Positions 22,491-34,479 of a stretch of 64,000 bases of DNA are shown one piece after another (positions within the stretch are counted from its first letter, which is position 1; each line of letters starts with the position of its first letter). Below the pieces are notes generated by a model that was not told where the DNA came from, searched no databases, and worked only from the letters and a program-made list of their open reading frames with translations. A program made the position numbers and the translations under genes. The stretch is from Heterobilharzia americana (Eukaryota; Platyhelminthes; Trematoda; Strigeidida; Schistosomatidae), in assembly GCA_944470555.2 (NCBI GenBank), contig OX104127.1, positions 26,365,661-26,429,660 of the forward strand, read 5' to 3'.

Positions 22491-22834
22491 GGCTGATATC
22501 AAAGTAGACAAACTTGTCTGACAGAATAGATAAACAATCTGAAGATTACAATTAGTGAAAAATATTCGTGCTTCAGATATCAAAGAACCTCGCCTGGTTA
22601 ACTAGTTCACTAGTTACTAGCCGGCTCTAACCCTGGGTAAAGAGGGAAGGTTGGGCATAGGGCTAGCAACCCTACCCCGTAAAACAAATCTAACCGCTAA
22701 AGAAACTTCAAAACACAAACAAAATATAAAATATAAAAACAAAATTATTCCTCGCTGGAATCAGAGAGGCGAAATGATGCCACTCGGTGAAAGCCTGACT
22801 TCGGGAAGCCAATTGGCCGATGTGTCTTCTCTCG

Positions 22835-23670
22835 ATGAAAGCGAAAGTAAACGTGGGGACATGGAATGTTTGCACCATGTATGAACCTAGCAAGGCTGCA
22901 CAGATTGCAAAAGAGGTGAGAAGGTATCGCATTGAAGTGTTAGGAATTTGTGAAAGCAGACGGAATGGGAGTGGACTCTCCAAACTGTCAACTGGAGAGG
23001 AATCAATAATCTACTCCGATATTGTCACCCAGATGACAACCACGAGCACACAGAGTTCTGGAGTGGCTATCATGATGTCCCCAACAGCATCGAAGGCTCT
23101 CATGCAGCGGGAACCAATCTCCTCATGCAGGATCATGACAGCAAGGTTCAACTCAAAAGGAAGGAAGGTCACAATCATACAATGCTATGCACCTACAAAT
23201 AATGCAGAGCAAGAGAAAAAGGAGGGCTTCTACAGACAACTTCAATCAACACTGGACAAGACGTCAGTTGGCGATATCAAAATCCTAATGGGCAGGGTGA
23301 CATGAATGCCAAACTGGGAGGGGACAACACAGGAAGAGAACTAACCATGGGTCGAGAAGCGCTAGGTGAGGTGATGAACGAGAATGGAGAATTGTTTGCA
23401 GAATTCTGCGCATTCAACGATTCGGTGATTGCAGTGAGGCAGTGTGTTCAGGCACAAGGATATCCACAAAGCGATATGGATTTGATTTCACCAGATGAAC
23501 ACACTAAAAACCAAATCGACTTTATCTCAATCTCAAGAAAATGGAGACGCAGTCTACTTGACACAAGGTCAAGAAAAGGAGCAGATGTAGGTTCAGACCA
23601 CTTACTGTCGTCTAGTGCAAGGAACCTTCCAAATCAAGTTAAAAGCCTTCAAGGATGTTGGTGATGGACC
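22835..23670 (+). pseudogene. RTE endonuclease domain, frameshifted
   Basis: It would nick target DNA for target-primed reverse transcription. Visible motifs: GTWNVCTM (N motif), LGICESR (E motif), SSGVAIMM, QCYAPTN, GDIKILMG, then MNAKLGGDN in the next frame (normally GDMNAK; the 1-nt slip lies at about 23295), QIDFISI, and GADVGSDH (SDH motif near 23600). Most catalytic motifs remain, so the break is recent relative to the older fragments. The likely start is ATG 22835 (MKAKVNVGTWNV) rather than the upstream ATG 22820. Confidence 0.85.
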
Positions 23671-24029
23671 GCAGTTCGAGTATAACACTCGGAAACTGAA
23701 GGACGAAACTACAAAGGAAATCTTCACGTCAGCCATCAAGACAAAATGGGAGATATCGAGGAACATCCCTGAAGAAACCTGTGTGGGAGAACACTGGAAG
23801 TCTTCGAAAGAGATATGGAAAGAAACCTGCACAGCCGTATTAGGAAGGAAGAAGAAAGAAGACAAGGAATGGGATGGATCTCGACGGATACCTGGAAGCT
23901 GATAGAGGAGAGGAGGATGGTGAAGCAGAAGATAAACCAGTGCAAGGATGCTCAACGACAAGAGGAACTGAGTACAATGTATAAAACGCTGGACAAAGAA
24001 GTGAAGAAGAGTGTGTGGAAAGACAAATG

Positions 24030-25660
24030 ACACTACTACGAAACACTGGCAAGTGAAGCAGAGCAGGCTGCTGATAGGAGAGACCTGACAACATTGTATC
24101 AAATAACCAGGTTGCTATCTGGGAAGAGATCAACGCAGACGAAGCCAATAAGAGATGATGACGGAAATTTAAATACGAAAGAAGAGAAACAAAGGAGAGG
24201 ATGGGCTGACCACTTCAAGAAGCTCTTGAATCGGCCACCACCTACACTTCGTCCAGAAATACCACCTACAGGCCAGTCACGGAACTACAAGTGAACATAA
24301 ATCCTCCAACAAAAGTGGAAGTCCTGAGCGACACTGAACTACTGAAATGCAGGAAAGCAGCAGGACTTGATGGAATCCCACCAGAAGCACTGAGAACAGA
24401 CGCAGAGACAACAGTGGATATGCTCACACCACACCACTATTGCAGAAGGTCTGGAAGGAAGGAAAGGTACCTGCCTATCGATTGGAAGAAGGACTACCAT
24501 GTCAAACTTCCAATGAAGGGCGGCCTAAGTGTTTGCAAGAACTGGCGCGGAATCACTCTCCTGTCCACCCAATGCAAGCAAAATATTAAGCCGCATCATC
24601 CTGGAGAGGCTAAAGGATGCGTTGGATTCAAAACTACGACCGCAATAGGCTGGCTGGGTTCAGTAAGTACAAAGCATGTGCGGACCGAATTGCAACACTA
24701 CTCTAGGCATCATCATAGAACAGAGTATAGAATGGCAGTCAACTCTCTACCTCAACTTTATCGACTTTGAGAAGGCCTTTGACAGCGTCGACCGAGAAGT
24801 AATTTGGAAACTGCTTCACTACTACGGAGTACCGCAAACCTTTATCCGCCTCATTCAACAACTATATGAAGACGCCACATGCCAAGTAATTCACAATGGG
24901 AAGCTCAGTGATGACTCTGAAGCGAAGTGAAGACAGGAGTGAAACAAGGCTGCCTACTATCCCCCATGATATTCCTGATTGTGGTCGACTGGATCATGCA
25001 ACGAACAGTGAGGAGCAAGAAGAGGGGGATACTCTGGACTGCGGAAAAGAACCTAGAAGATTTGGATTTCGCCGATGACTTATGTCTAATGTCGCACGAA
25101 CTTGAAGATCTATAGGCGAAAACTAACAAGTTGACAGAAGAGTCAGGGCAGCGAAGACGGGACTTCAGGTGAATATAGAGAAGACAGAGGTGATGAAGAT
25201 ACCCAACCAACACCACCACCAACAACAACAACAAACTCCAGTCACCATCAACAGGAGAAACTTAAAGGAAGTAACCTCCTTCACCTATCTAGGAAGCACT
25301 GTTTCAACTACAGGCGGCACAGGCACAGACGAGGATGTCAAAGTCAGAATCGGAAACACAGCAAGACAGGCATTCATTAGCCTGAAACCAGTATGGAGAT
25401 CTTCTGCACTCAGCATAAAGCGTGAACAAGATTGGGATTTTCAACACCAACATCAAGTCAGTGCTTCTGTATGGTTCAGAGACTTGGCGCGTTACGAACG
25501 GGATTTCCAACAAACTACAGATATTCATCAACAACTGCCTACGCTTGCTCCTTACTGAAGATCAGATGGCCAGAACAATAAGAATAAGCAACAAGGAGCT
25601 CTGGGAACGAACCAACGATGCAAGAACCTATCACCCAACAAATATATACTGGAAGGAAGT
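24030..25660 (+). pseudogene. RTE reverse transcriptase domain, frameshifted
   Basis: It would copy the element RNA at the target nick. Visible motifs: LNRPPPTLRPEIPP, AAGLDGIPPEALR, DFEKAFDSVDREVIW (motif A), GVKQGCLLSPMIF (motif B), LDFADDLCL (motif C, the FADD catalytic pair), [20 protein letters not shown], and RIGNTARQAF. Stops or frame slips occur near 24295, 24650-24700, 24930, 25112 and 25490. All three catalytic motifs are intact. Confidence 0.88.
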
Positions 25661-25926
25661 GTAGATGGATTGGGTTGGGCATACACTGAGAAGGCCAACT
25701 GGGGACATTATGCGTCAGGCCAGTCAGTCGAGTGGAACCCAGATGGGAAGCGACGAGTTGGGCGTGTGAGTCGAGGGTGACACGGAGGAGATGGTGCGAG
25801 GAGGAAATGAGAGGTTGTGGGCTGTCGTGGAGCCAGGTTGAAAAGATTGCAGAGAAGAGAGCGCATTGGAGACATGCTAGTGAAGCCCTATGTTCCACTA
25901 GGAACCCGAGGGACAAATAAGAATAA

Positions 25927-26430
25927 TGATAATAATTCAGTGCTTCTATGTAGTGCTTCACAGACTCAGCGTGTTACAAAAAGCATTTCAAACAAACTGC
26001 AGACATACATCAATAACACCTGCCACCTACTATCACTCCATAGTGGAGAAGGACATCACATAGCCAAAATAATAAGAATAAACAAGGAGGAAGTCTGGCT
26101 GGTACCGCAACGAACCAACCAACCAACAATCTATCACCCAACAAATATGCAGAAGAAGGTGGAGATCGATTGGGCATGCACTGATAAGACGGTTTGGAGA
26201 TATCACACACCAGACCAGGTCAGGCCAAGCCGTCAAGTGGAACCGAAATGAGAAACGACGAGTTGGGCGTGTGAGTCGAGGGTGACATGGAGGAGATGGT
26301 GTGGTGAAGAAATGAAAGCTTGTGGGTAGTGGGGGATCCATGTTGAAAAGACTGGAGGGAAGAGAGTGAAGTGGGGACGTGCTAGCGAATCCGTATGTTC
26401 TACCAGGAACCAGGGACAAATAATAGTAAT
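25927..26430 (+). mobile_element. second RTE/SR2-like 3' fragment directly behind the first
   Basis: It starts at CAGTGCTTCTATGTAG right after the AAT-rich tail of the previous copy and repeats the last 500 bp of the family in the same orientation. Nearly identical to the complement of 19800-20232. It ends with AATAGTAATAATA. Confidence 0.85.
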
Positions 26431-27839
26431 AATATAAAGATGGGAGGATACCTGGATCATTTCATGATTTGAACTAGGGGCTTCAAGGTTATTGGCTAGA
26501 ACTTTTGTCAGATGAATGAAAGAATATAGCTGCTTACTGGATATGCTTCAACTCCAATCTTCATCCCGAAGCAAAAAAGGTAATCTGTTAAATGAAAGCT
26601 TTTTTAGATACTTTCATCAATAAATTCGGAATATTTAAAATCGAAGAACCGGAAAACATATTCACAATTGGTTTTCGCAAACACTCATTTTGGCTATTTT
26701 TACTATTTTTTACTGTAGTTGTAAGTAAATAAAATGTAGACAGTAACATTTCTTTTCATAAATTTACATCATGTTTACATCACATATACATGATAATTCG
26801 CATAAGATATGAAGGAGTATATTGATGAAGTTAAATTAACTGATTACACATATAAAGGTGAAAGTGATTTACCTTTTCCGAGTGTAGTCTATTTTTCTAG
26901 GGATGCATATCTGGTAATGCATCCATAAGGAATTCATGAAAATATAACCATTTCGAGTAGGTACAACCTTGACTGTGTAGCTTACATTAAAAGGATTTAT
27001 AGACCCAGTCACATATGGCAGCTGCAGTCCGAATAATAACAGATTATCACAGTATATTCGCTGACTACACCAAAAAGAAAATGAACTTTGTATATCATTA
27101 GAAAGAAACTGAATATTTTTTCCGAATAGATAGTAGGTTACAGTAGTTCTGTGAGTTTACCACAAACAAACCATAAGTTGTCTTTTAATCTCGAACAGAA
27201 ACTGTATATGTAACTCTCAGCATAGGAGACTAATAACCTCTTTAGTGTAAAATAATTCTCTCAAATCAATGGACTAAGGTTCAGCGAGATACAACAGCAA
27301 TGCTGACCACAGCATTGGTTGACTGCCTAAAGTGAAGACACATGGTCAAGCATTTATGCCATTTGGCATATTGCCATGTTATGTTGGGTTGCTCTTACGC
27401 TAGTCTCTAGCTAGTTAATCAATGAGCATTCGTCTTTTGATGAAGTCTTTCGAATGTACCATTCTTGCCTGGCTACATCATTGTATTCTTTCTTGGTCAC
27501 GCATTCCAAGGTACTCTATAAGCATGAATAACTAGTGATTGGTTTCCACATCTGTCATGTTTGCGTATGAACAATTCCTAAGATCTGTTTCTAGTCTAAA
27601 CTCATAATCTTCAGTATCCAACGTAAATTCGACGAATGACTTTAAAAAATTCAAACAAATAGTAATTTGTTGACTTTTGTTGTCTGATTATGGTTAGTGA
27701 TCCTGACATCTGAGAATCGATGATCAGTTTCATAAAATTCTCATTATTTGAAATTGAAATCATCTGTTGTCAAGTCAGTCAGTAAAAGAGTTGCGAAACA
27801 AATCCAATTGAAAAGGTGAAAGACTATCGGCTATAAACT
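26431..27839. other. 1.4 kb without a gene
   Basis: AT-rich spacer. No open frame of note and no recognised repeat. Confidence 0.5.
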
Positions 27840-29385
27840 ATTATTATTATTTTTCCCTTAGGTTCCTAGTGGAACATAGGGATTTAGTAGCACCCCTCCA
27901 TTCCACTCTCTTCTCTGCAGTCTTTTGAACCTCGCTGTACCACTGCCCACAAGCTTTCATTCCTTCCTCACATGATCGCCTCCATCTCACCCTCGGCTGA
28001 GACGCCGAACTCGTCGTCTCCCCTTCGCATTCCACTCGAGGGCCTGGCACGTGATGACCCCAGTTGGTCTTCTCAGTGAATGAACAATCCAATCCAATCG
28101 ATCTCTACTTTCGCCCGCAAATTTGTTGGGTGATAGGTTGTTGATCGGTTCGTGACCCGAGTTCCTCCTTCCTTGTTCTTATTATTCTGGACATCTGGTC
28201 TCCACCTTCACTATCGAGTGAGCGTAGATGACAAGTGTTGATGAATGTCTGTAGTTTGTTGGAAATGCTTTTTTGAAGCATCACATAGAAGCACTGACTT
28301 GACATTGGTGTTGGAAATCGGGATGTTGTTCACGCTTTGTGCTGAGTGCAGTAGATCTTCACACTGATTATTTCGGATTGAAGAAGAAAGGCCTGTCTTG
28401 ATGTCTCTCCTATCCTGACTCCTTTGACATCCTCATCTGTGCCTATACCACCTGTAGTTAAAACGATGCTGCCTAGGTAGATAGGTAGGTAGGTAGGTAG
28501 GTAGGTAGGTGAAAGAGACTACTTCGTTTGGATTTCTCGTGTTGATGGTGATTGGTGCCTCTTGTTGTTGATGCTGTTGTTAGTTGGGTATCTTCATCAC
28601 CTCCGTCTTCTCCACATTCATTGAAGTTCCGTTTTCGTTGCCCTGCTTCACCTCTTCTATTAACTTGTTAGTTTTGGCCTGTAGATGTTCGAGTTTGTGT
28701 GACGAGACATTTGATATAAATCATCATTGTTGGCGAAATCGAAATCTTCTCCTGGGGTCCTTTTATCGGTCCAGCCAGCGTATGCCCCTCTTCTCGCTCC
28801 TCATAGTTGTCTGTTGCATGATTCAGTTGACCACAATCAGGAAGATGATCAGTGATAGTAGGCAACTTTGTCTTGTTTTTCTTGTATCTTCACTTCAAAG
28901 GCATCACTCAGCTTTCCATTGTGTTGTGAATCACTTGGCATGTGGGCTCATCATATAGCATGAGGTTGATAAAGATTTGTGGCACTGAAACCGTAGTGTT
29001 GAAGCAGCTGCTTGCCAAATTACTTCTAAGTCGATGCTGTCGAATTCCTTTCCAAAGTCGAAAACGTTCAGGTAGGGAGTTGATAACCACTCTATACTAT
29101 GTTCTATGATGATGCGTAGCGTAGCGTTGCAATTTGATCCGCGCATGATTTCCTCCTCCTGAAACCAGCCAGCCAGCCTGTCCTGGTCGTAATTTTGAAT
29201 CCAGAGCATCTCTTTTAATCTTTCTAGGATGATGCGGCTTAATATTTTGCTTGGAGTGGACAGCAGCATGATTCCGTGCCAGTTCTTGAAAGGCTTATGT
29301 CTACCTTCTTTGGAAGTTTGACAAGGTGGCCCTTCTTCCAATCTGCAGGTACCTTTCCTTCCTTCCAAACCTTATCGGTTATAAA
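27840..29385 (-). mobile_element. RTE/SR2-like 3' half, antisense
   Basis: It runs from the linker end (KVWKEGKGTCRLEEGPPC-like) through motif A (FDFGKEFDSID, degenerate), a motif B region, the motif C area, EKTEVMKIP, and the C-terminal part, to the ATT tail at 27840-27850. An (AGGT)n expansion lies at 28472-28511. Frameshifted and inactive. Confidence 0.87.
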
Positions 29386-29819
29386 ATGCATCGTGACATT
29401 TTTAGAAATCTTGCATTTATTGACCTGAATGAAATTGAATAGACACGTGTTTTTGACGTATTACTTTCATGAATTTCCTCATTAAATTCAATGACAAATG
29501 AACTTAAATTGTATATACCAATGAATTCCAATAAATAAATCAACAAGTAAGTAAATGAATGAATGAATAAATAAATGCATATATAAATAAAATTGACAAA
29601 GATGAATTATTTTTGCTCAAAATTCATAACAAGAAGAAAATGTCCATTAAAACAACCAAACATTGTACAAACGTTCCACATATTTTATTGACAAAAATAA
29701 GGTATATGAAGGGAAGATATGCTCTTTTGATGAAATATTCAAATCTGCCGTTTGTACTGTGATCTTGCAAATAGTGTTGGTCAGTATCGTAGGGTATTTG
29801 TAACATAGGATCAATTTAT
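29386..29819. other. no gene seen
   Basis: AT-rich spacer with AAATAAAT and GAATGAAT short repeats near 29530-29590. Confidence 0.5.
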
Positions 29820-30105
29820 TGTTCTTCTTTTGTGATCCACTCTTTCGAGATATTTTTTACTGCACTGAAAATGACCCAAATAGCTCCGTGGTAGCATTTT
29901 TTGCCGCAGTTCAGAGTTACATTCCTTCAAACTTGCTCAGTTCTCTTGAGGTTGTAGACATCTTGTTCACAAGTGCCAACAAGAATGTAACTAAGATTCA
30001 GGCTTTCTTACTGATTACTACCAACAGCAAAACACTTGATGTTCAGACTGAATCAGCTATATATCTATTACAGTGTTCAGTGTTTGTTCGTCATGATAAA
30101 CGCTG
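29820..30105 (+). repeat. tRNA-like repeat, family E
   Basis: It contains AAATAGCTCCGTGGTAGCA (box A-like) and GTTGTAGACATC...ACAAGTGCCAACAAG. The latter is shared with 60700-60760 and with the complements of 42170 and 60490. It is degraded, and its 95-codon frame is incidental. Confidence 0.6.
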
Positions 30106-30484
30106 ATTTATTTTTGGATGTTATCATGTGTTTACACTAATGTAAGAATGGTTTTTAGGGTTTAAAATGTGAAAACAGCAGCCTTAAACTTTCAACCAAC
30201 AAAACTATGTTTTATTAGGGACGATAGCTTTATTATCTATCGAGACATTTAACAAGCAGAGAAGCTGCTCCAATATTTCAAGAATGCATACCACGTTATT
30301 AAGTTAACAATAAAATGTAAAAGGAAGAAACAGCTTGATTTCTTCGACTTATTTCTGAGACGCAATCAAGGTAGTAGAATAGAGAGAATAGTTATCACAA
30401 AACGAAATTGAGTGATTGATATTTATATCCTTACAATGGGACCAACCAAGTCGAACATAAAGACAGTTACTTGACGACGACGTT
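30106..30484. other. no gene seen
   Basis: AT-rich spacer without recognised content. Confidence 0.5.
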
Positions 30485-30730
30485 GGATGGGAGTGACGCT
30501 ACATCATGAACTGACAGAAGCCCGAAATATGGACCACTGAATTGTGACGCAGTGCCTCAATGGTAACATGTTAGCCACGAAACCCGAAGGTTGTTGGTTC
30601 GACCCCTGTTGGGGCTGGGTCATGGGTGCACACTGCTGAGGAATCTCATACTACAACGAAACAGCTGTCCAGTGTTCACTGGCTTGCATTGTTTCTCCAA
30701 CTGATGTCAGTCCATGGTAAATACCAACCT
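30485..30730 (+). mobile_element. SINE-B copy
   Basis: The tRNA-like head (CAGTGCCTCAATGGTAACATG; GGTTCGACCCC) is followed by a hammerhead region at 30630-30675. Stem I there is ACACTG/CAGTGT, a paired variant of GCACTG/CAGTGC. Stem II is broken (ATCT versus CAAC). Confidence 0.85.
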
Positions 30731-31164
30731 GAAATCAATAAATCTCCACAAACCTAAAAATGGAGTTACTGTTTAATCACCTACAAGAAAGATTTAGCAG
30801 GGACGTATTATCAAAGGGTGGAGAAATTCTCCTTCTAAGAAAAAACGCAAGAAAAATTTCGAATAATCGAACAATATTTGCACAATAACATTTATCTGAT
30901 GAAGTTCGTGTTGAAGTACAGCAGAAGCGAGAAGAAGAGAAAAGCCTATAACACCATTGAAAGGAGCCAGTATTACTTACTTTGGCTTTCAAAAGAGACG
31001 ATGTTGCAGCATGAATCAATAAGGGAATTTGAAGCGCAGTGTGTGGGGCATATCCGGCGGCGAAACTTCCTCAGTTGTATCGAGCAATATATGTAAGTTG
31101 TGACTTCCAACTGTATTGATCATATCATACGTGCATACGGAAACAAGTACGTTGGGAGAACAGA
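30731..31164 (+). other. possible decayed Penelope-like or other retroelement sequence
   Basis: Scattered frames read LQERFSRDVLSKGGE and, near 31105-31165, IIRAYGNKYVGRTE. The latter resembles a GIY-YIG core (YVGRT). Support is weak, because no other motif of the family was found. Confidence 0.3.
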
Positions 31165-31325
31165 ACTACTTGGTCAATCGCTTTGAAACCCGACGGTCCT
31201 GTGTTTTATCCCTGACCATATCGTAGGTGGGCCTCGCTTAAGATTTCCATACCAGGACGGAACAGTTGTCAAGTGCTCCCAGGTCTCCACTGTTTCCCTA
31301 ACTGATGTCAGTCCATGATGAATAC
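31165..31325 (+). mobile_element. SINE-B copy, degraded
   Basis: GAAACCCGACGGTCCTG...CATACCAGGACGGAACAG and the 3' part CTGATGTCAGTCCATGATGAAT. The CTGANGA core is lost. Confidence 0.7.
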
Positions 31326-31394
31326 CAATTTCATATTGTCTATTCCTGAGTGCAGACTGAATTCTATTGATCATTTTTTGCGTTGTGGTCACAA

Positions 31395-31500
31395 AGTTAG
31401 GAGAAGTCCTATACTAGGATGGAACAGCTGCTCAGTGCTCCAAGGTTTCCAATCCTTCTCCAAATGGTGTCAAGTTGTAATGAATATCACTCTGAATTGA
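31395..31500 (+). mobile_element. SINE-B 3' fragment
   Basis: TCCTATACTAGGATGGAACAG and GCTCAGTGCTCC match the ribozyme half of SINE-B. It is separated by about 70 bp from the copy before it, in the same orientation. Confidence 0.6.
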
Positions 31501-31639
31501 TTACTTATTAATAAATAAGGTTTTATGGAGATGAAGAAAATCCTATGAAGTACAATGACGTCATCTTATTCAACAGATAGTGTTCTTATTTTTTGAGTCA
31601 AGTCCACTTAGGGAAATAAATGTATAAGGTTTTCAGTAT

Positions 31640-31975
31640 ATATAATTATTTTTATATCATACCATCATTGATAACAGCACAGGTAATAAATATCAAGGCA
31701 TCCGAGCAGGATCCTATATGCCAATAGAAACTGATCAATTCCGTCCAATCAAACAATTATATGTACTAAAAGCTATACCCGTTGCACAAGAAGTGGCTAT
31801 CGTGGCTCGGTAGTGTAGTGGATAACACTGGCGTTTGAAGAGATCGCTCCCTAGTCCGAATCCCGGTGGGAACAACATCACTGACTGGGAAGCAGGTACA
31901 TCCAGCTGACGAGTCCGAAATAGGACGAAATGTGCATCCTGGATTCCACTGCCAGCCACCACCTATTCTTACTAT
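31640..31975 (+). mobile_element. SINE-A, full unit
   Basis: ACCATCATTGATAACAG, the 5' module (ATCAAGGCATCCGAGCAGG; CCAATAGAAACTGATCAATT), CCCGTTGCAC, a tRNA-like part and a hammerhead ending CCAGCCACC. Note the ACCATCATT start, which equals the 3' end of other copies. Confidence 0.9.
31900..31944 (+). ncRNA. hammerhead ribozyme (SINE-A)
   Basis: ATCCAG/CTGGAT, CTGACGA, GTCC/GGAC, GAAA, ATC. All core positions and stems are intact. Confidence 0.88.
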
Positions 31976-32511
31976 ACATAATTAAAATGCAGGCAACATT
32001 GAATTGTAGAATATGTTTCCATATCCAATGACTACCACGTGTGATACTGCAAAATTACCATTTTCTTGCTATGATCATTAAACGGCAATGATTAAGTACA
32101 GCCAAACCTAGTGACCAAATTAAAGAAAGAATCGATAATCTGCATCTAACATAGGAAACTTCAATGTGAATGAAACAATTTTCTGTTTATTTTCACAGTT
32201 TTTATTCACTGCAAGCTTTCCATTATCTCTTTTTGGTAAAAAAAAAAGCTTTCAGTTGAGAATCAGTGTTTGTTTGTTGGTTTTCATCACTGATATGTAT
32301 GCTTATTTCAGTAATACAGAATTTTTATTATTATTCACTTGTCAGTTTGTTAAACCTACGCTTCAACTGTTTCATTCTATGTTGGCTCGTACACACTGAA
32401 AAAATTGGTCAAGTCTAAAAATCAGTAATCATGACTACTATAAGTAGTAGTCGATTATTTATCTGAATATAACTGATAGCTTCAGCATAGATACTGATAT
32501 ATATATATAAG
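31976..32511. other. no gene seen
   Basis: AT-rich spacer. The plus frame 32166-32399 is Phe/Leu-rich with no recognised motif. Confidence 0.5.
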
Positions 32512-32745
32512 GTAGTATTCATCACCGACTCACACCATTCGGAGAACTGTTGAAAACCTGATAGTACTGGAAAACTGTTTCATCCCAGTTTGAGACTTCC
32601 CAGCAGTATGCACCCACGACCCCACTGGAAATCGAACTCCAAACCTTCATGATAGATGCATTAACGATTCAGCCACTGGGTTAAAGTTTAATGGTTCAAA
32701 GTCGCCTACTTCTCTCGTTTTGCGATATAGAGTGAGTATCATCCA
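32512..32745 (-). mobile_element. SINE-B, antisense, degraded
   Basis: Antisense tRNA-like head and a mutated hammerhead region (about 32570-32620). Confidence 0.75.
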
Positions 32746-32759
32746 TTATCATCATTGTG

Positions 32760-34190
32760 ATGTCTTTGAAGTGAAGACAGTCAACAGGAGAAAGACAAAA
32801 TTGCCTACTGTCATCATCGACCATCTCACTGATTGTGGTTTACTGGACTACACTGGATCATGCAACAAACTGTGAGGAGCCAGAACATCGGCATACGCTA
32901 GCTGCACCGATAAAACAACCTCAGAAGACGATTTCGATTTCACCAACAATGATGATTTATATCGAATGTCTCGTCACACAAACTCGAACATCTACAGGCC
33001 AAAACTAACAAGTTAATAGAAGAGGTGAAGCAGGGCAACGAAAATGGAACTTGAAGTGAATGTGGAGAAGACGGAGGTGATGAAGATACCCAACTAACAA
33101 CAGCATCAACAACAAGAGGTACCAATTACCATCAACACGAGAAATGTAAACGAAGTATTCTCTTTCACCTGCGTACCTCCCTCCCTCCCTCCCTCCCCAC
33201 CTACCTACCTACCTACCTACCTACCTACCTACCTACCTACCTACCTACCTACCTACCTACCTACCTACCTACCTACCTACCTACCTACCTACCTACCTAC
33301 CTACCTACCTACCTACCTACCTACCTACCTACCTACCTACCTACCTACCTACCTACCTACCTACCTACCTACCTACCTACCTACCTACCTACCTACCTAC
33401 CTACCTACCTACCTACCTACCTACCTACCTACCTACCTACCTACCTACCTACCTACCTACCTACCTACCTACCTACCTACCTACCTACCTACCTACCTAC
33501 CTACCTACCTACCTACCTACCTACCTACCTACCTACCTACCTACCTACCTACCTACCTAGGCAGCACGGTTTCAACTACAGGTTGTACTTGCACATATTA
33601 GGATGTCAAAGCAGCCAATATCAGAACGACATCAAGACAGGCCTTCCTTCTTCAGTCTTAAATAATCAGTGTGGAGATCTACTACACTCAGCACAAAGCG
33701 TGTACAACATTCCGATTTCCAACACTAATTCAGTCATGAAATCAGTGCTTCTATTTTATGGTTGAGAGACTTGGCGCGTTATGAAAAGCATTTCCAACAA
33801 ACTGCAGACATTCATCAACACCTGGCGCCTACGCTCACTCGATACTGACACTGAAGATCAGATGGATGGTCAGAAAGAATAACCAGGGAGGAAGTCTGGC
33901 TGGCTGGCAACGAACCAATCAATCGAGAAGCAATCGCACAACAAGTATTCAGAAGAACGTGGAGATCGATTAGGTATACACTGAGAAGGCTGGTTGGGGA
34001 CATCACGCGCCAAGCCAGACACTCGAGTGGGATGCAAAGGGGAGACGACGAGTTGGGCGTCCGAGGTGACGGTGAGATGGAGATGTTGGGGTGAGGTTGA
34101 AAAGACTGAAGAGAAGAGAGTGTAGTGGAGGCGTGCTAGTGAATCTGTATATTCCGTTAGGAACCCAAGTGAAAAATAATAATATAATAA
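32760..34190 (+). mobile_element. RTE/SR2-like 3' half split by a giant tetranucleotide array
   Basis: Sense copy from the motif B region (KTKLPTVIIDHLTDCG-like, frameshifted) through LQAKTNKLIEEVKQG and EKTEVMKIP (frameshifted) to the FTYLG site. There it is interrupted by the array 33176-33558. It resumes with AGGCAGCACGG and the thumb, then the C-terminal region, ending in AATAATAATAATAA near 34177-34196. Confidence 0.88.
33176..33558. repeat. (CCTC)n then perfect (ACCT)90
   Basis: A short CCTC run (33176-33198) is followed by 360 bp of perfect ACCT units (33199-33558). The array replaces the single CACCTACCTAGG motif of the RTE coding sequence. Confidence 0.97.
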
Positions 34191-34479
34191 TAATAATCAA
34201 GCTACAAAAATACACCGTAAGAATTTATGTCTGAGTAGGGATAGGAATGAAGGGCCTGCTAAAATATCTAGGCTACGAACTTTTCCATCTCACATAACGC
34301 ATCAGATGTTACTACACTTGTTCATTTTATTCATTTTATTATACCCTCTGATTACATTATATATTCACGCACATTTTTGTAAAGTTTACGACCTTCTACG
34401 ATGCCATTATCGAATAAGATGCGGAAGAAGCATCATGGTGAATAGCAACGTACTTTGAAGCGAATAACATTACCTCAAA
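34191..34479. other. spacer, possibly element leader
   Basis: No coding signal. It may include the 5' end of the CR1-like element that follows. Confidence 0.4.

Larger units (their letters stand above)
22605..25935 (+). mobile_element. RTE/SR2-like non-LTR retrotransposon, most complete copy
   Basis: About 3.3 kb. It has a leader (22605-22834), an apurinic-type endonuclease (22835-23670), a linker, a reverse transcriptase (about 24300-25360), a C-terminal region with a LTEDQMARTIRISN motif, and an AATAAT-type 3' tail near 25917-25938. The reading frame is broken at several points, for example a 1-nt slip at about 23295 and a TGA at 24028. The copy is therefore inactive. It is a good reference for the other fragments of this window. 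The family is assigned from motif order and tail type; SR2/SjR2 are the known schistosome RTE-clade elements. Confidence 0.9.

Noticed and set aside
33176..33558. CRISPR-like or satellite array
   Set aside because: Pure tetranucleotide units without spacers, inside a retrotransposon in a eukaryotic genome.
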